Below are positions 1-9,598 of a stretch of 64,000 nt of DNA, piece by piece. Positions within the stretch are counted from its first letter, which is position 1; each line of letters starts with the position of its first letter. The notes below the pieces were generated by a model, which worked only from the letters and a program-made list of their open reading frames with translations, did not search any database and was not told the origin of the DNA. Position numbers and translations under genes: made by a program. The stretch lies in assembly GCF_003298775.1 (NCBI RefSeq), contig NZ_QNTQ01000001.1, forward strand, positions 310,001-374,000. Reading direction: 5' to 3'. The DNA is from Rhodosalinus halophilus (GTDB lineage: Bacteria > Pseudomonadota > Alphaproteobacteria > Rhodobacterales > Rhodobacteraceae).

Positions 1-569
1 GCCGCGCCGTGGGGCGTGCGATACCATTGCCGCATCCCGTCGTGGCTGTCGTAGAGCATGCCCGGCGGGATCGACTCGACGTGGTCCACCTCGATCCCGT
101 CGAAGGCCTTGAGTTCGCTGGCGAAAGCCACACCCTCGCCGATGCGCGCCATGTAGAGCGGCTTGATGCCGAGCGGATCGCGCGCGGCGATGATCCGGTT
201 CCGCGTCGCCAGCACGAAGGCGAACATGCCGTCGAGCTTCGCGATCCAGCGCAGCTCGCCGGTGCGGAAGAGATGCAGGATCGACTCGCTGTCGCTCTCG
301 GTCTCGAAGGCCGATTCGCCCAGGATCGCGCGCAGGTCGGCGTGGTTGTAGATCTCGCCGTTGGCGACCAGCAGGTCGCCCTTGTCCCAGATCGGCTGGC
401 GCCCGTCCTGGGGCCCGATGATCGAGAGGCGACAATGCGCCATGACGACCGGCGCCCCCTGCCCGCGCACCACCTCGACCGCGTCGGGGCCGCGATGGGC
501 GATCCTGCGCACCATCCTCTGGGCCAGATCCTCGTCGCCGATCTTCCACAGGCACACGAATCCGCACAT
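1..569 (-). CDS. asnB: Asparagine synthase (glutamine-hydrolysing), N-terminal part
   Basis: Partial gene whose 3' part lies beyond the left edge of the window. The minus-strand product starts MCGF, so Cys2 is the N-terminal nucleophile of a class II glutamine amidotransferase after Met removal. The glutaminase signatures follow in order: an HRGPD motif, RLSIIG, NGEIYN and, further on, SDSE and RDPLG-KPLY. In the family this domain releases ammonia from glutamine and passes it to a C-terminal ATP-dependent synthetase domain that amidates aspartate; that domain is not in view, so a specialised paralogue cannot be excluded. The gene diverges from malic enzyme across about 280 bp that must hold both promoters. 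Confidence 0.9.
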   Translation of the reverse strand, partial: MCGFVCLWKIGDEDLAQRMVRRIAHRGPDAVEVVRGQGAPVVMAHCRLSIIGPQDGRQPIWDKGDLLVANGEIYNHADLRAILGESAFETESDSESILHLFRTGELRWIAKLDGMFAFVLATRNRIIAARDPLGIKPLYMARIGEGVAFASELKAFDGIEVDHVESIPPGMLYDSHDGMRQWYRTPHGA

Positions 570-848
570 CGCTCCGCTCTCTCGCTGCGCCCCGCCGACG
601 CCACCGCCGCCGGGCGCGAAAGCGCCCGGCCGGACGGCGGGTCGATATGGGGCTGGGGCTGTTCGTGCCTCCTAGGGTAAGGGCTCCCGCCCCCCGCACA
701 AGGGCGCAGGCGACGGATTCCCGTCACGAAATGTCGCTTTTCGACCTTTCGCGGGGTGCGCCTCTGCGCCACTGCCGGACAGCGCGCGCCCGTTGCACCG
801 TTTCGGGAACTGGACGACAGTGCCTCCGCCAGAGGGAGGAGCCCGCCC

Positions 849-3128
849 ATGACCGACAGCACGCGCGAGGCGCTGCGCGCCGCGGCGCTGGCCTATCACG
901 CCGAGCCGAAGCCCGGAAAACTCGAGATCCGCGCGACCAAACCGCTGGCCAACGGCCGCGACCTGGCGCGGGCCTATTCCCCGGGCGTGGCCGAGGCCTG
1001 CCTCGAGATCGCGGGCGACGAGACGGCCGCGGCGCGCTACACTACGCGCGGCAACCTCGTGGCGGTGGTCACCAACGGCTCGGCGGTGCTGGGGCTGGGC
1101 GACATCGGCGCGCTGGCCTCCAAGCCGGTGATGGAGGGCAAGGCGGTGCTCTTCAAGAAGTTCGCCGGCATCGACTGCTTCGACATCGAGGTGAAGGAGT
1201 CCGACCCCGAGCGGCTCGCCGATATCGTCTGCGCGCTGGAGCCGACCTTCGGGGCGATCAACCTCGAGGACATCAAGGCGCCCGACTGCTTCATCGTCGA
1301 ACGCCTCTGCCGCGAGCGGATGAACATCCCGGTCTTTCACGACGACCAGCACGGCACAGCGATCGTCGTGGGCGCGGCGGCGACGAACGCGCTGCGCGTG
1401 GCGGGCAAGCGGTTCGAGGACATCAAGGTGGTTTCGACCGGCGGCGGCGCGGCCGGCATCGCCTGCCTGAACATGCTGCTGAAGCTCGGCGTGAAGCGCG
1501 AGAACGTCTGGCTCTGCGACATCCACGGGCTCGTCCACGAAGGCCGCGACGTGGACATGAACCCCGAAAAGGCCGCCTTCGCGCAGGCCAGCGAAAAGCG
1601 GACCCTGTCCGAGGTGATCGAGGGCGCGGACCTCTTCCTGGGGCTCTCGGGACCAAGGGTCCTGACACCCGAGGACGTGGCGCGCATGGCCGACCCGCCG
1701 ATCCTCTTCGCGCTCGCCAACCCCGAGCCCGAGATCATGCCGGAGGAGGCGCGCGCCGTGGCCCCCGACGCGATCATCGCGACGGGGCGCAGCGACTACC
1801 CCAATCAGGTCAACAACGTCCTCTGCTTTCCCTTCATCTTCCGCGGCGCGCTGGATGCCGGCGCGACCGAGATCAACGACGCCATGCAGATCGCCTGCAT
1901 CGAGGGCATCGCCGAGATCGCGCGCCAGACCACCAGCGCGGAAACCGCCGCCGCCTACCGTGGCGAGGCGCTGACCTTCGGGCGCGACTACCTGATCCCC
2001 AAGCCCTTCGACCCGCGGCTCTCGGGCGTGGTGGCCACGGCGGTGGCGAAGGCGGCGATGGACAGCGGCGTCGCCGCGCGCCCCATCGACGACCTCGACG
2101 CCTACAAGCGGCGGCTGGAGGCCAGCGTCTTCCGCTCCGCGCTGCTGATGCGGCCAGTCTTCGAGGCCGCGGCGACGGCCCGGCGGCGCATCGTCTTCGC
2201 GGAAGGCGAGGACGAGCGCGTGCTGCGCGCGGCCCAGGCGATCCTTGAAGAGACGACCGAGACGCCGATCCTGATCGGCCGCCCGGAGGTGGTCGAGCGG
2301 CGGGCCGAACGCTACGGGCTCCAGATCCGCCCGGGCCGGGACGTCGAGATCGTGAATCCCGAGAACGACCCGCGCTATCGCGACTACTGGCAGACCTATC
2401 ACGAGCTCATGGCGCGGCGCGGCGCGACGCCCGACATCGCCCGCGCGATCATGCGCACCAACACCACCGCGATCGGCGCGGTCATGGTGCACCGCGAGGA
2501 AGCCGACAGCCTGATCTGCGGCACCTTCGGCGAATATCGCTGGCACCTGAATTACGTCACGCAAGTGCTTGGGCGCGGTGGATTTCGCCCGCACGGCGCG
2601 CTCTCGATGATGATTCTCGAGGACGGGCCGCTCTTCATAGCCGATACCCATGTCCATGCCGACCCGGCGCCCGAGCAGATCGCCGAGGTGGCGATCGGCG
2701 CGGCGCGGCACGTCCGGCGCTTCGGGCTGACGCCCAACATCGCGCTCTGTTCGCAGTCTCAGTTCGGCTCGATGGCCGAGGGCACCGGCGCGCGCATCCG
2801 CGCCGCGCTCGAGATCCTCGACGCGCAGGAGGCCGATTTCGCCTACGAGGGCGAGATGAACATCGACGCGGCCCTCGACCCCGAGCTGCGCGCCCGTGTC
2901 TTTCCAGAGAACCGGATGCAGGGCGTGGCGAACGTGCTGATCTTCGCCCATGCCGATGCGGCCTCGGGCGTGCGCAACATCCTCAAGATGCGCGCGAACG
3001 GGCTCGAGGTGGGGCCGATCCTGATGGGCATGGGCAACCGCGCGCATATCGTGAGCCCCGCGATCACCGCGCGCGGGCTGCTCAACATGGCCGCCATCGC
3101 CGGCACGCCGGTGGCGCACTACGGCTGA
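849..3128 (+). CDS. maeB: NADP-dependent malic enzyme, MaeB type with phosphotransacetylase-like C-terminus
   Basis: The 759-aa product has the normal MaeB length. Its N-terminal malic domain contains YSPGVAE, the substrate-binding [12 protein letters not shown] stretch and FHDDQHGTA. It is followed by the NAD(P)-binding domain with STGGGAAG and then by a PTA-like domain from about residue 430 ([16 protein letters not shown]). MaeB enzymes oxidatively decarboxylate malate to pyruvate and make NADPH; in known homologues the PTA-like domain is regulatory, sensing acetyl-CoA, rather than catalytic. ATG 849 was chosen because a GGGAGGA ribosome-binding site sits 8 bp upstream. Its last 10 bp overlap the convergent DUF6455 gene. 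Confidence 0.95.
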   Translation: MTDSTREALRAAALAYHAEPKPGKLEIRATKPLANGRDLARAYSPGVAEACLEIAGDETAAARYTTRGNLVAVVTNGSAVLGLGDIGALASKPVMEGKAVLFKKFAGIDCFDIEVKESDPERLADIVCALEPTFGAINLEDIKAPDCFIVERLCRERMNIPVFHDDQHGTAIVVGAAATNALRVAGKRFEDIKVVSTGGGAAGIACLNMLLKLGVKRENVWLCDIHGLVHEGRDVDMNPEKAAFAQASEKRTLSEVIEGADLFLGLSGPRVLTPEDVARMADPPILFALANPEPEIMPEEARAVAPDAIIATGRSDYPNQVNNVLCFPFIFRGALDAGATEINDAMQIACIEGIAEIARQTTSAETAAAYRGEALTFGRDYLIPKPFDPRLSGVVATAVAKAAMDSGVAARPIDDLDAYKRRLEASVFRSALLMRPVFEAAATARRRIVFAEGEDERVLRAAQAILEETTETPILIGRPEVVERRAERYGLQIRPGRDVEIVNPENDPRYRDYWQTYHELMARRGATPDIARAIMRTNTTAIGAVMVHREEADSLICGTFGEYRWHLNYVTQVLGRGGFRPHGALSMMILEDGPLFIADTHVHADPAPEQIAEVAIGAARHVRRFGLTPNIALCSQSQFGSMAEGTGARIRAALEILDAQEADFAYEGEMNIDAALDPELRARVFPENRMQGVANVLIFAHADAASGVRNILKMRANGLEVGPILMGMGNRAHIVSPAITARGLLNMAAIAGTPVAHYG

Positions 3129-3598
3129 GGCGGCCGCTCGGGCGGCGCGCGGCACGTCCTCGCGCGCAGACCGAGATCGGCGAGTTCGTCGTCGCTCATG
3201 TCGGTGAGGCGCAGAAGCGCGCGATAGCTGTCGTAGCCGTCGCGCAGCGCGGCCAGCGCCCGCGCAGGCAGCCGCCGGGTCCGCCCGGCCGACGGCCCCG
3301 CGGCCAGCGGCTGTTCCGGGCGCGGGCGCCATTCGCGGAACAGTCCGGCGTTGGGGCAGAAGCCGGGCGGCGCGGCGCCGGGCCGCGCCCCGGCGAGCCA
3401 GGCCTCGCAAGCCTCGGTGACGCGGCAGCTCTGGCAGCGGATCACGGCGCGGCGCAGCGCGGCCGCGCCGCAGCCGTGCCCCAGCCGGTCGAGATCCGCC
3501 CCGGTGGTCCGGCTCATGTCGCCGAAAAACCGGCTGCGCCGGTCGAGCCAGCGGGCGATCGCGGAAAACAGCCGCGGCGCGTGCATGAGGGTCGCCAT
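3119..3598 (-). CDS. DUF6455 protein with DUF1127-like tail
   Basis: 159-aa soluble protein of unknown function. Residues 1-100 match the rhodobacterial DUF6455 pattern: an RLDRRSRFFGDM-like start, then a C-x2-C pair (CQSC), an EACEAWL motif and PPGFCPN, giving three conserved cysteines that could bind a metal or cofactor. The C-terminal 45 residues resemble DUF1127/YjiS proteins (YDSYRALLRLTDMSDDELADLGL), which are normally separate small arginine-rich proteins. The two segments together look like a fusion. Start ATG 3598 precedes the conserved region directly. It converges on maeB with a 10-bp overlap. Confidence 0.7.
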   Translation of the reverse strand: MATLMHAPRLFSAIARWLDRRSRFFGDMSRTTGADLDRLGHGCGAAALRRAVIRCQSCRVTEACEAWLAGARPGAAPPGFCPNAGLFREWRPRPEQPLAAGPSAGRTRRLPARALAALRDGYDSYRALLRLTDMSDDELADLGLRARTCRAPPERPPQP

Positions 3599-3693
3599 CC
3601 TCGCCTCCCTGTTCACGGATTGCCGTGCGAGCCTGCGCCGCCTGCCGGCCCCGGTCCCTGCGCGGACGCAAACGCGCGTCCGCGCGGCGGGGT

Positions 3694-4170
3694 TCAGGGA
3701 TCGAAGATCAGGCAGGTCGTGGTGGCGAAGGCGAGCGTCCGGCCCGCCGCATCCAGAAGCCGCCCTTCCGCCGTTCCGGTGCGCTGGCCGATGGTGACGA
3801 GCCGACCCTCCGCCGCGAGCGGGCCTGCGCCGGGCCGGATCGCGCGCGTGAGGTTTATCTTGGCCTCGAGCGTGGTCGAGGCGCGCCCGGCGGGCCGGGC
3901 GCTGTCCACCGCGCAGGCCATCGCGGTGTCGAGCACCGTCATGGCGAAGCCGCCATGCACCACGCCGGCGGGGTTGAGGAACCACTCGGGCGGGCTGACG
4001 CGCCAGCGCACAGCGCCCTCCTCGGCGTCGAGCAGCTCCATCCCCAGGTGCCCGGCCACCGGCGGATAGGGAACGGTGCCCGCGATGCAGCCGCGCAGGA
4101 AGTCGAGTCCGCTCATGGCCTGCAGTTCCTCGGGCGGCAGCAGGCCGGTGCGCCGGGGCGCCGCGCTCAT
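3694..4170 (-). CDS. PaaI-family (hotdog) thioesterase
   Basis: 158-aa protein with the hotdog-fold signature NPAGVVHGGFAMTVLDTAMA (residues about 66-85), in which the HGG segment and the following Asp belong to the acyl-CoA thioesterase active site. PaaI-like enzymes hydrolyse aromatic or medium-chain acyl-CoA esters in the cytoplasm; the substrate cannot be told from sequence. The start ATG overlaps the stop of the upstream ABC exporter gene as ATGA (4167-4170), so it is the last gene of a translationally coupled three-gene operon. Linkage to a lipid-type exporter suggests, by inference only, a lipid or acyl substrate. Confidence 0.85.
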   Translation of the reverse strand: MSAAPRRTGLLPPEELQAMSGLDFLRGCIAGTVPYPPVAGHLGMELLDAEEGAVRWRVSPPEWFLNPAGVVHGGFAMTVLDTAMACAVDSARPAGRASTTLEAKINLTRAIRPGAGPLAAEGRLVTIGQRTGTAEGRLLDAAGRTLAFATTTCLIFDP

Positions 4171-5933
4171 GCCGGGCCGCCCTCGGGATCCTCGATCTGC
4201 AGGCGGTGCAGATCGGCATAGACCCCGCCGCGCGCGAGCAGATCCTCGTGCCGCCCGGTCTCGACCACGCGCCCCTCGTCCATGACCACGATCCGGTCGG
4301 CGTCGCGCACCGTGGAGAGACGATGCGCGATCACGAGGGTCGTGCGCCCCTCGCTCAGCCGCTCGAGCGCCTCCTGCACCATGCGCTCCGACTGGGTGTC
4401 GAGCGCCGAGGTGGCCTCGTCGAGCAGCAGCACCGGCGTGTCCCGCAGCAGCGCCCGGGCGATCGCCACGCGCTGCCGCTGCCCGCCCGACAGGTTCGAG
4501 CCGCGCGGCCCCACCGGCGTGTCGAGCCCGCGCGACAGCCGCGGCAGGAAGTCGGTGACATGCGCGGCGTCGAGCACCTCCTGCAGGCGGTCGTCCGCCA
4601 CGTCCTTCCGGCCGAGCAGGATGTTCTCGCGCAGCGTCTCGTCGAAGAGCAGCGCGTCCTGGCTGACGACCGAGAAGAGGCGCCGCAGATCGCCCAGATC
4701 GAGATCCTGCACCGGCACGCCGCCCACGGTGACGCGGCCCGATTGCGGGTCGGCGAGCCGCGTGAGCAGATTGAAGACCGAGGACTTGCCCGCGCCCGAC
4801 GGCCCGACGAGGGCGGTCTTCCTGCCGGCCTCGGCGGTGAAGCTCGCCCCGCGCAACGCGGCGGCGTCGCCGTAGTCGAGATACACCTCCTCCAGAACGA
4901 TCTCGGGCACGCCCTGCGGGCGCTGCGCGGGATGGGCGGGCGAGGTGAGCGCAGGCTCGGTCGACAGCAGCTCCTTGATGCGCTCGATTCCGGCCGCGGC
5001 CACCTGCCAGACGCCGCTGATGTTGCCCAGCCGGCGCACGGGATCGAAGGCGAGCCCCATCGCGGCGAAGAACGACATGAAATCGCCCACCGTCTTCTCG
5101 CCCGCGATGATCTCGGCGCCGCCGTAGAAGAGCACCCCCATGAAACCCAGCCCCGACATGATGTCGATGAGCCCGGGGATCATCGCCTGTCCGGCGGCGG
5201 AGCGGGTCTGGGTGCGGACCCGCTCGCGCGTGAGCCGCGCATAGCGGGCCGCCTGGTACTCCTCGAGCGTGTTGAGCTTGACCGGCACGATGCCGAGGAA
5301 GATCTCGTTGAGCCGCGTCGAGAGCCCCGCCGCCACGTCGCGCGCGCGCCGCGCCTGACGGCGCACGTAGCGCTGCAGCAGGATGAGCGGCGCGAGCAGG
5401 ATCGGCGCGCCGACGCAGGCGATCAGCGTCCAGACCCAGTCGACCCCGAGCGCCACCGAAAACAGCGCCACCACCGCGACGAGGTCGCGGCCGGCGCCGG
5501 TCAGGATCGTGCGCCAGACCTTGTTGATCGAGTTCACGTCGCCCTCGATCCGCTGCATCAGGTAGCCCGGCGGGTGGCTCTGGTGAAAGCTGCCGTCCAG
5601 GCGCATGAGGTGGCCGACGAGATCGGCCCGGATCTGCGCGGCGGACAGTTCCGACAGGCGCGTGAGCAGCACGCGATGCGCGACGCTGGCCAGGCCGCGG
5701 ACCGCGAAGATGCCGAAGAAGGCGAGCGCGACCCAGGGGATCGCCTCGGCCTCGCCGCCGACGAAGATCCGGTCGAACATCGGCTTCATCATCCAGCTCA
5801 GCAGACCGAGCGTGCTGCCCTCGATGACCATGAACACCATGGCGGCGGCCAGAAGCGGCCAGCGCGGCCAGAGATAACGGCGCCAGAGCCACGCGAAGAG
5901 GCCGCGCGGATGCGGGGCGTCGTCATCGGTCAT
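4167..5933 (-). CDS. ABC exporter, fused permease and ATPase (MsbA/LipA type)
   Basis: 588-aa half-transporter. The N-terminal ABC-type-1 membrane domain has about six helices (residues 20-310). The nucleotide-binding domain has Walker A GPSGAGKSS (near residue 378), Q-loop VVSQD, signature LSGGQRQR, Walker B VLLLDEATSALD and H-loop IAHRLST, so all catalytic residues are present. Family members dimerise in the inner membrane and export lipids, lipopolysaccharide precursors or hydrophobic compounds. Both ends overlap neighbours as ATGA (phosphatase upstream, thioesterase downstream), pointing to one mRNA with coupled translation. Substrate unknown. Confidence 0.9.
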   Translation of the reverse strand: MTDDDAPHPRGLFAWLWRRYLWPRWPLLAAAMVFMVIEGSTLGLLSWMMKPMFDRIFVGGEAEAIPWVALAFFGIFAVRGLASVAHRVLLTRLSELSAAQIRADLVGHLMRLDGSFHQSHPPGYLMQRIEGDVNSINKVWRTILTGAGRDLVAVVALFSVALGVDWVWTLIACVGAPILLAPLILLQRYVRRQARRARDVAAGLSTRLNEIFLGIVPVKLNTLEEYQAARYARLTRERVRTQTRSAAGQAMIPGLIDIMSGLGFMGVLFYGGAEIIAGEKTVGDFMSFFAAMGLAFDPVRRLGNISGVWQVAAAGIERIKELLSTEPALTSPAHPAQRPQGVPEIVLEEVYLDYGDAAALRGASFTAEAGRKTALVGPSGAGKSSVFNLLTRLADPQSGRVTVGGVPVQDLDLGDLRRLFSVVSQDALLFDETLRENILLGRKDVADDRLQEVLDAAHVTDFLPRLSRGLDTPVGPRGSNLSGGQRQRVAIARALLRDTPVLLLDEATSALDTQSERMVQEALERLSEGRTTLVIAHRLSTVRDADRIVVMDEGRVVETGRHEDLLARGGVYADLHRLQIEDPEGGPA

Positions 5934-6643
5934 GCCAGGTCCTGCGGCGGGCGGCGCGCGTCGAAGCCGGCCTGGATGGCCTTGTGGTCGTATTCGCGGG
6001 CGATCCAGTCCTCGAAGGGGATCGCGCCGCGCCCGAGCCGCGCCGCGTAAACGTCGAGGATATAGTCCTGAACGCCCGTCCGGGTGCCCTTGAAGTGGAT
6101 GTACTTCAGGCCGAGCTGCGCCTTGGCCTCTTCCACCGGCACGCCCTCGAAGACCATGAGATAGACCGCGGCGGCGAAGCCCGCCCGGTCGGCGCCGGAC
6201 TTGCAGTGGAACAGAAAGGGGCGTTCCGCGGCGCGCATGGCGTCGATCACCGCCTGGATGCGCGCGCGCGATGCGGTCTGTCGCGCCCAGAGCTTGGCGT
6301 TGACCAGCGTCAGGCCGAGCGCCTCGCAGCTCTCCTTCTCGAAGAGATACTGCGCGTGCTTGTCCTCGCCGCGCAGGTTGATGACGGTGCGCACCCCCAT
6401 GTCGCGGTAGCGCGCGAAGCGCGCATGCGTGGGCTGGTTCGAGCGGTAGACGCCCGGCGCCACCTCGAAGAAGTTCGTCCAGACCGTGCGCAGCGCGGCG
6501 TGGTCGAACATGTGGTAGTGCAGCCAGGCGAGACGGCGCTGGCCGGGCGTCGAGATGTCCGTGCCGAAGGACCTTCGCAGCATGCGTTCCCGGTCGTCCA
6601 GCCAGCTCCAGATTTTCGTCAGCATCGGGAGGGCGCCTGTCAT
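5930..6643 (-). CDS. Tyrosine/dual-specificity-like protein phosphatase
   Basis: 237-aa cytoplasmic protein with the cysteine-phosphatase loop HCKSGADRAG (C-x5-R) and an upstream DMGVRTVINLRGE segment typical of bacterial DSP/PTP proteins that resemble eukaryotic PTEN or plant-type phosphatases. It may dephosphorylate tyrosine, phosphoinositide-like or other phosphate esters. Start ATG 6643 has GGCGGG 7-8 nt upstream; an in-frame ATG at 6625 is also possible. It is the first gene of the operon with the ABC exporter and thioesterase (ATGA overlap at 5930-5933). The repeated grouping of a phosphatase with an exporter may mean a lipid phosphate is processed, which is inference. Confidence 0.82.
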   Translation of the reverse strand: MTGALPMLTKIWSWLDDRERMLRRSFGTDISTPGQRRLAWLHYHMFDHAALRTVWTNFFEVAPGVYRSNQPTHARFARYRDMGVRTVINLRGEDKHAQYLFEKESCEALGLTLVNAKLWARQTASRARIQAVIDAMRAAERPFLFHCKSGADRAGFAAAVYLMVFEGVPVEEAKAQLGLKYIHFKGTRTGVQDYILDVYAARLGRGAIPFEDWIAREYDHKAIQAGFDARRPPQDLA

Positions 6644-6760
6644 CGCTGCCCGCCGTTTAGAGGCTCGGGCCGGCGCTGGCAAGCGCGGCGCCCGCGCCGG
6701 GGCGTTGACGCCGGCCGGGCGCCGGGTAGTGTCGCGCGGCCGCCACCGGAGTCGCAGTTC

Positions 6761-7999
6761 ATGACGCTTTCGCAAGGCCGACCCTATCTCGCCATTCCGG
6801 GCCCTTCGGTGGTGCCGGACAGGGTACTCGGGGCGATGCACCGGGCCGCGCCCAACATCTACGAGGGCGACCTCATCGAGATGACCGCCGGCATCGCGCG
6901 CGATCTGCGCGCCGTGGCCCGCACCGAGGGCGAGGTGGCGATGTACGCCGCCAACGGCCACGGCGCCTGGGAGGCGGCGCTCGCGAACACGCTGGCGCCG
7001 GGCGACAAGGTTCTCGCGCTGGCCACAGGCCGCTTCGGCGAGGGCTGGGCGCAGATGGCCGAGGGCCTGGGGCTCGAGGTGGAGCTGCTCGACTTCGGCA
7101 AGCGCGCCGCGGTCGATCCCGACCGCCTGCGGGAGGCCTTGCGCGCCGACCGGGGCGGCCGGATCCGGGCGGTGCTGGTCACCCATGTCGACACGGCGAG
7201 TTCGGTGCGCAACGACGTCGCGCTGCTGCGGCGGGTGCTCGACGAGACCGCGCACGGCGCGCTTCTCATGGCCGATTGCATCGCCTCGCTGGCCTGCGAC
7301 CGCTTCGAGATGGACGCCTGGGGCGTGGACGTGATGGTGGCCGGCAGCCAGAAGGGCCTGATGGTTCCGCCCGGCATGGCCTTCGTCTTCTTCAACGCCC
7401 GCGCAGCGGCCGCGCGGGCGCGGCTGCCGCGCGTGAGCCGCTACTGGGACTGGGCGCCGCGCGCCGCGCCCGAGCATTTCTACCAGTATTTCGGCGGGAC
7501 CGCGCCCACGCATCACCTCTTCGGCCTGCGCGCGGCGCTCGACATGATCGCCGAGGAAGGCCTTGAGCACGTGCTCGCACGGCACGCCACGCTCGCCCGC
7601 GCGATCTGGGCCGCGTGCACGCGCTGGGGCGCAGGCGGACCGCTCGAGCTCAACATCGCCGATCCCGGACTGCGCAGCCATGCGGTGACCGCGCTGCGCA
7701 TCGGCGCGCCGCACGGCGAGCGGCTGCGCCGCTGGATGGCCGAGGAAGCGGGCGTGACGCTCGGCATCGGCCTCGGCATGGCCGAGCCCGGCACGCCGGA
7801 GGCCGGCGGCTTCTTCCGCATCGGTCACATGGGCCATGTGAACGCGCACATGGTTCTGGGGCTGCTGGCCTCGCTCGAGGCCGGGATGCGCGCGCTGTCG
7901 ATCCCCTTCGCGGCCGGCGGCGCGGCCGCCGCCGCCGAGGTCGTGGCACGGCCGGCCGAGACCGCGGGCGCCGAAACAGCGCAGCGTTCGACGGCCTGA
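6761..7999 (+). CDS. Class V aminotransferase (serine/alanine-glyoxylate aminotransferase family)
   Basis: 412-aa PLP enzyme. Visible signatures are the N-terminal PGPSVVPDRVL, the cofactor-contacting NGHGAWEAAL, the aspartate in LMADCIASL and the Schiff-base lysine in AGSQKGLMVPPG. This family transfers the amino group from serine or alanine to glyoxylate, giving hydroxypyruvate or pyruvate and glycine; assignment to one donor is not possible here. The C-terminal 30 residues are alanine-rich and probably dispensable. Start ATG 6761 lies 117 bp from the divergent phosphatase operon, so the gene has its own promoter. Confidence 0.88.
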   Translation: MTLSQGRPYLAIPGPSVVPDRVLGAMHRAAPNIYEGDLIEMTAGIARDLRAVARTEGEVAMYAANGHGAWEAALANTLAPGDKVLALATGRFGEGWAQMAEGLGLEVELLDFGKRAAVDPDRLREALRADRGGRIRAVLVTHVDTASSVRNDVALLRRVLDETAHGALLMADCIASLACDRFEMDAWGVDVMVAGSQKGLMVPPGMAFVFFNARAAAARARLPRVSRYWDWAPRAAPEHFYQYFGGTAPTHHLFGLRAALDMIAEEGLEHVLARHATLARAIWAACTRWGAGGPLELNIADPGLRSHAVTALRIGAPHGERLRRWMAEEAGVTLGIGLGMAEPGTPEAGGFFRIGHMGHVNAHMVLGLLASLEAGMRALSIPFAAGGAAAAAEVVARPAETAGAETAQRSTA

Positions 8000-8123
8000 G
8001 CGCGCCGGACCGGGAACCCCGGCCCCTCCCCTTCCGTTGCTCTTCCGAACCGCGCGCCCGGCCGACCGGGCGACCATCCCGATGCCGGCGCGCCGCGCCC
8101 GGCGCAGACCGAAGGAGGAGGAC

Positions 8124-8897
8124 ATGACGAAGTTCACGACGACTGCGGCGCTCTTCGCCGCCACGGCGCTGACCGCTGCGCCCCTTGCCGCGCAGGACGA
8201 GCAGGCGGACATGACCGCGCCGATCCAGGATGCGGAGGTTGTGCCGCTCACGCAGTGGACCTACGACGACCTCTATGCCGAGGGCGTGAGCGCCGAGGCC
8301 TTCATCGACGACATGGAGGTCTACAGCCCGAACGGCGAAGAGATCGGCGACATGGAGGATATCATCCTGAGCCCGGAGGGCGACGTGATCGCGATCGTCG
8401 CCGAGGTCGGCGGCTTCTGGGACATCGGCGACACCCATGTCAGCGTGCCCTTCGAGGAGGTCGAGATGACCGACGACGGCGAGGGCATCACCGTGCCGGT
8501 GACCGAGGAGACCGTCGAGGACTACGATTTCGCCGCCGACACCTTCGACCCGCAGGCAATGTCGGACGAGACCATGCCCGGCGTCGACGACGCCATGTTC
8601 GCGCCGCGCGCCTGGCGCGCGAGCGAGCTGATCGGCGACTACGCAAGGCTCCGCGACGGCGACACCTTCATGAATTACGGCTACGTCAGCGACCTGGTGC
8701 TGAGCGAAGGCCAGGTCGAGGCCGTGGTGGTGCAGCCGACCGGCGCCTACGGCGGTGTCGGCTACCGCGCCTATCCCTACTACGGCTACGCGGACGGCGC
8801 CGGCTGGACGGCCGGAAGCCCCTACTACGACATGCCCTACCGCGAACAGGACGTGGAGGACATGCAGCGCTTCGACTACGGCGACTTCACGAGCTGA
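8124..8897 (+). CDS. Periplasmic PRC-barrel domain protein
   Basis: 257 residues with an N-terminal Sec signal peptide (MTKFTTTAALFAATALTAAP, cleavage near AAQ-DE). The mature part is very acidic. It contains two PRC-barrel-like repeats, one near VYSPNGEEIGDMEDIILSPEG and one near LRDGDTFMNYGYVSDLVLS, followed by a tyrosine/glycine-rich stretch. PRC barrels are small beta-barrels used as ligand or protein-binding modules; the function of this secreted form is unknown. A very strong GAAGGAGGAG ribosome-binding site precedes the ATG, and a strong terminator follows, which together suggest a highly expressed single-gene unit. Confidence 0.85.
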   Translation: MTKFTTTAALFAATALTAAPLAAQDEQADMTAPIQDAEVVPLTQWTYDDLYAEGVSAEAFIDDMEVYSPNGEEIGDMEDIILSPEGDVIAIVAEVGGFWDIGDTHVSVPFEEVEMTDDGEGITVPVTEETVEDYDFAADTFDPQAMSDETMPGVDDAMFAPRAWRASELIGDYARLRDGDTFMNYGYVSDLVLSEGQVEAVVVQPTGAYGGVGYRAYPYYGYADGAGWTAGSPYYDMPYREQDVEDMQRFDYGDFTS

Positions 8898-8915
8898 GGG
8901 CGCATCCCCGACGCG

Positions 8916-8947
8916 AAAGGCCCCGTGCGCGACGCGCGGGGCCTTTT
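8916..8947 (+). terminator. Rho-independent terminator after the PRC-barrel gene
   Basis: A GC-rich hairpin starts 18 nt after the stop codon. The left arm AAAGGCCCC plus GCGC and the right arm GCGC plus GGGGCCTTTT pair almost fully around a 3-nt loop, with a short run of four T at the end. It could also end transcription of the convergent complex I subunit gene on the other strand, because the left arm supplies an A-rich start. Confidence 0.85.
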
Positions 8948-8987
8948 CTCTGCCCTGCCGCAATTCGGGCGCAGCGATGGTCCACGC

Positions 8988-9299
8988 TCAATGCGTCCAC
9001 ATACCCCGCCGGTCGGTGGCGAAGTTCTCGCCGTAGCCGCGCGGGCGGATGTTGGTCCGGCGCTTGTGCGGCTCGAAAACCTGCGCGTCGATGCCGTGCT
9101 CGCGCGCGTAATCGATCGCGGCCTCCTTGGTGTCGAAGGTCAGCCGCACCTGCGCCTGGGTGTCCGCCGAGGACGTCCAGCCCATCAGCGGATCGACCTC
9201 GCGCGGCTGATCGGGGGCATACTCCAGCACCCAGTGCCTGGTCTTGGCCGTGCCGGAGGAGGTGGCGGACCGGGCGGGCTGATAGATGCGCGCGGGCAT
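8988..9299 (-). CDS. NDUFS4-like NADH dehydrogenase (complex I) accessory subunit
   Basis: 103-aa protein matching the ETC_C1_NDUFA4/NDUFS4 family, an alphaproteobacterial complex I accessory subunit shared with mitochondria. Conserved features are [18 protein letters not shown] at the N-terminus, HWVLEY, the PLMGWTSS motif with its conserved tryptophan, the AIDYAREHG helix and a basic [15 protein letters not shown] tail. In the family it binds the peripheral arm of complex I and helps assembly or stability. It stands alone here, away from the nuo operon, as is usual. A GAGAGG ribosome-binding site precedes ATG 9299. Confidence 0.9.
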   Translation of the reverse strand: MPARIYQPARSATSSGTAKTRHWVLEYAPDQPREVDPLMGWTSSADTQAQVRLTFDTKEAAIDYAREHGIDAQVFEPHKRRTNIRPRGYGENFATDRRGMWTH

Positions 9300-9598
9300 G
9301 GGGGCCTCTCTGTTGTCCAGAACGCCTGCGAGATATGGACCAAGGCGGCCCCGCGGACAAGGGCCGCCGCGGCGCCGCGACCGGGCCGGCACGCAGACCT
9401 TGGCCATCCGGCCTTTCGCGGGGAGCGAGGGGTGGGTAAAATGCGATCGGCCGAACGGCCAAGGAGCTGCTTGCCGGAAAATCATACATCTTCGGTGTCA
9501 CTTCAGGCAAACAGAATCGGCTGTTCCGCGCGAATTTCGCGCAGGCTTGAACGCCGCCCGCCAGGCCCCAGCTTGAGGTCTGCACAAGGAGCCCGCCC

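Noticed and set aside
672-3671. 999-codon frame opposite malic enzyme
   Set aside because: Shadow of maeB: it is His/Arg/Ala-rich without family features, as are the long antisense frames over uvrB, sufB, mfd and gyrA.
9500-9598. LexA/SOS operator in front of uvrB
   Set aside because: GTTCCGCGCGAATTT has one GTTC half-site, but the second half-site at the right spacing is missing.
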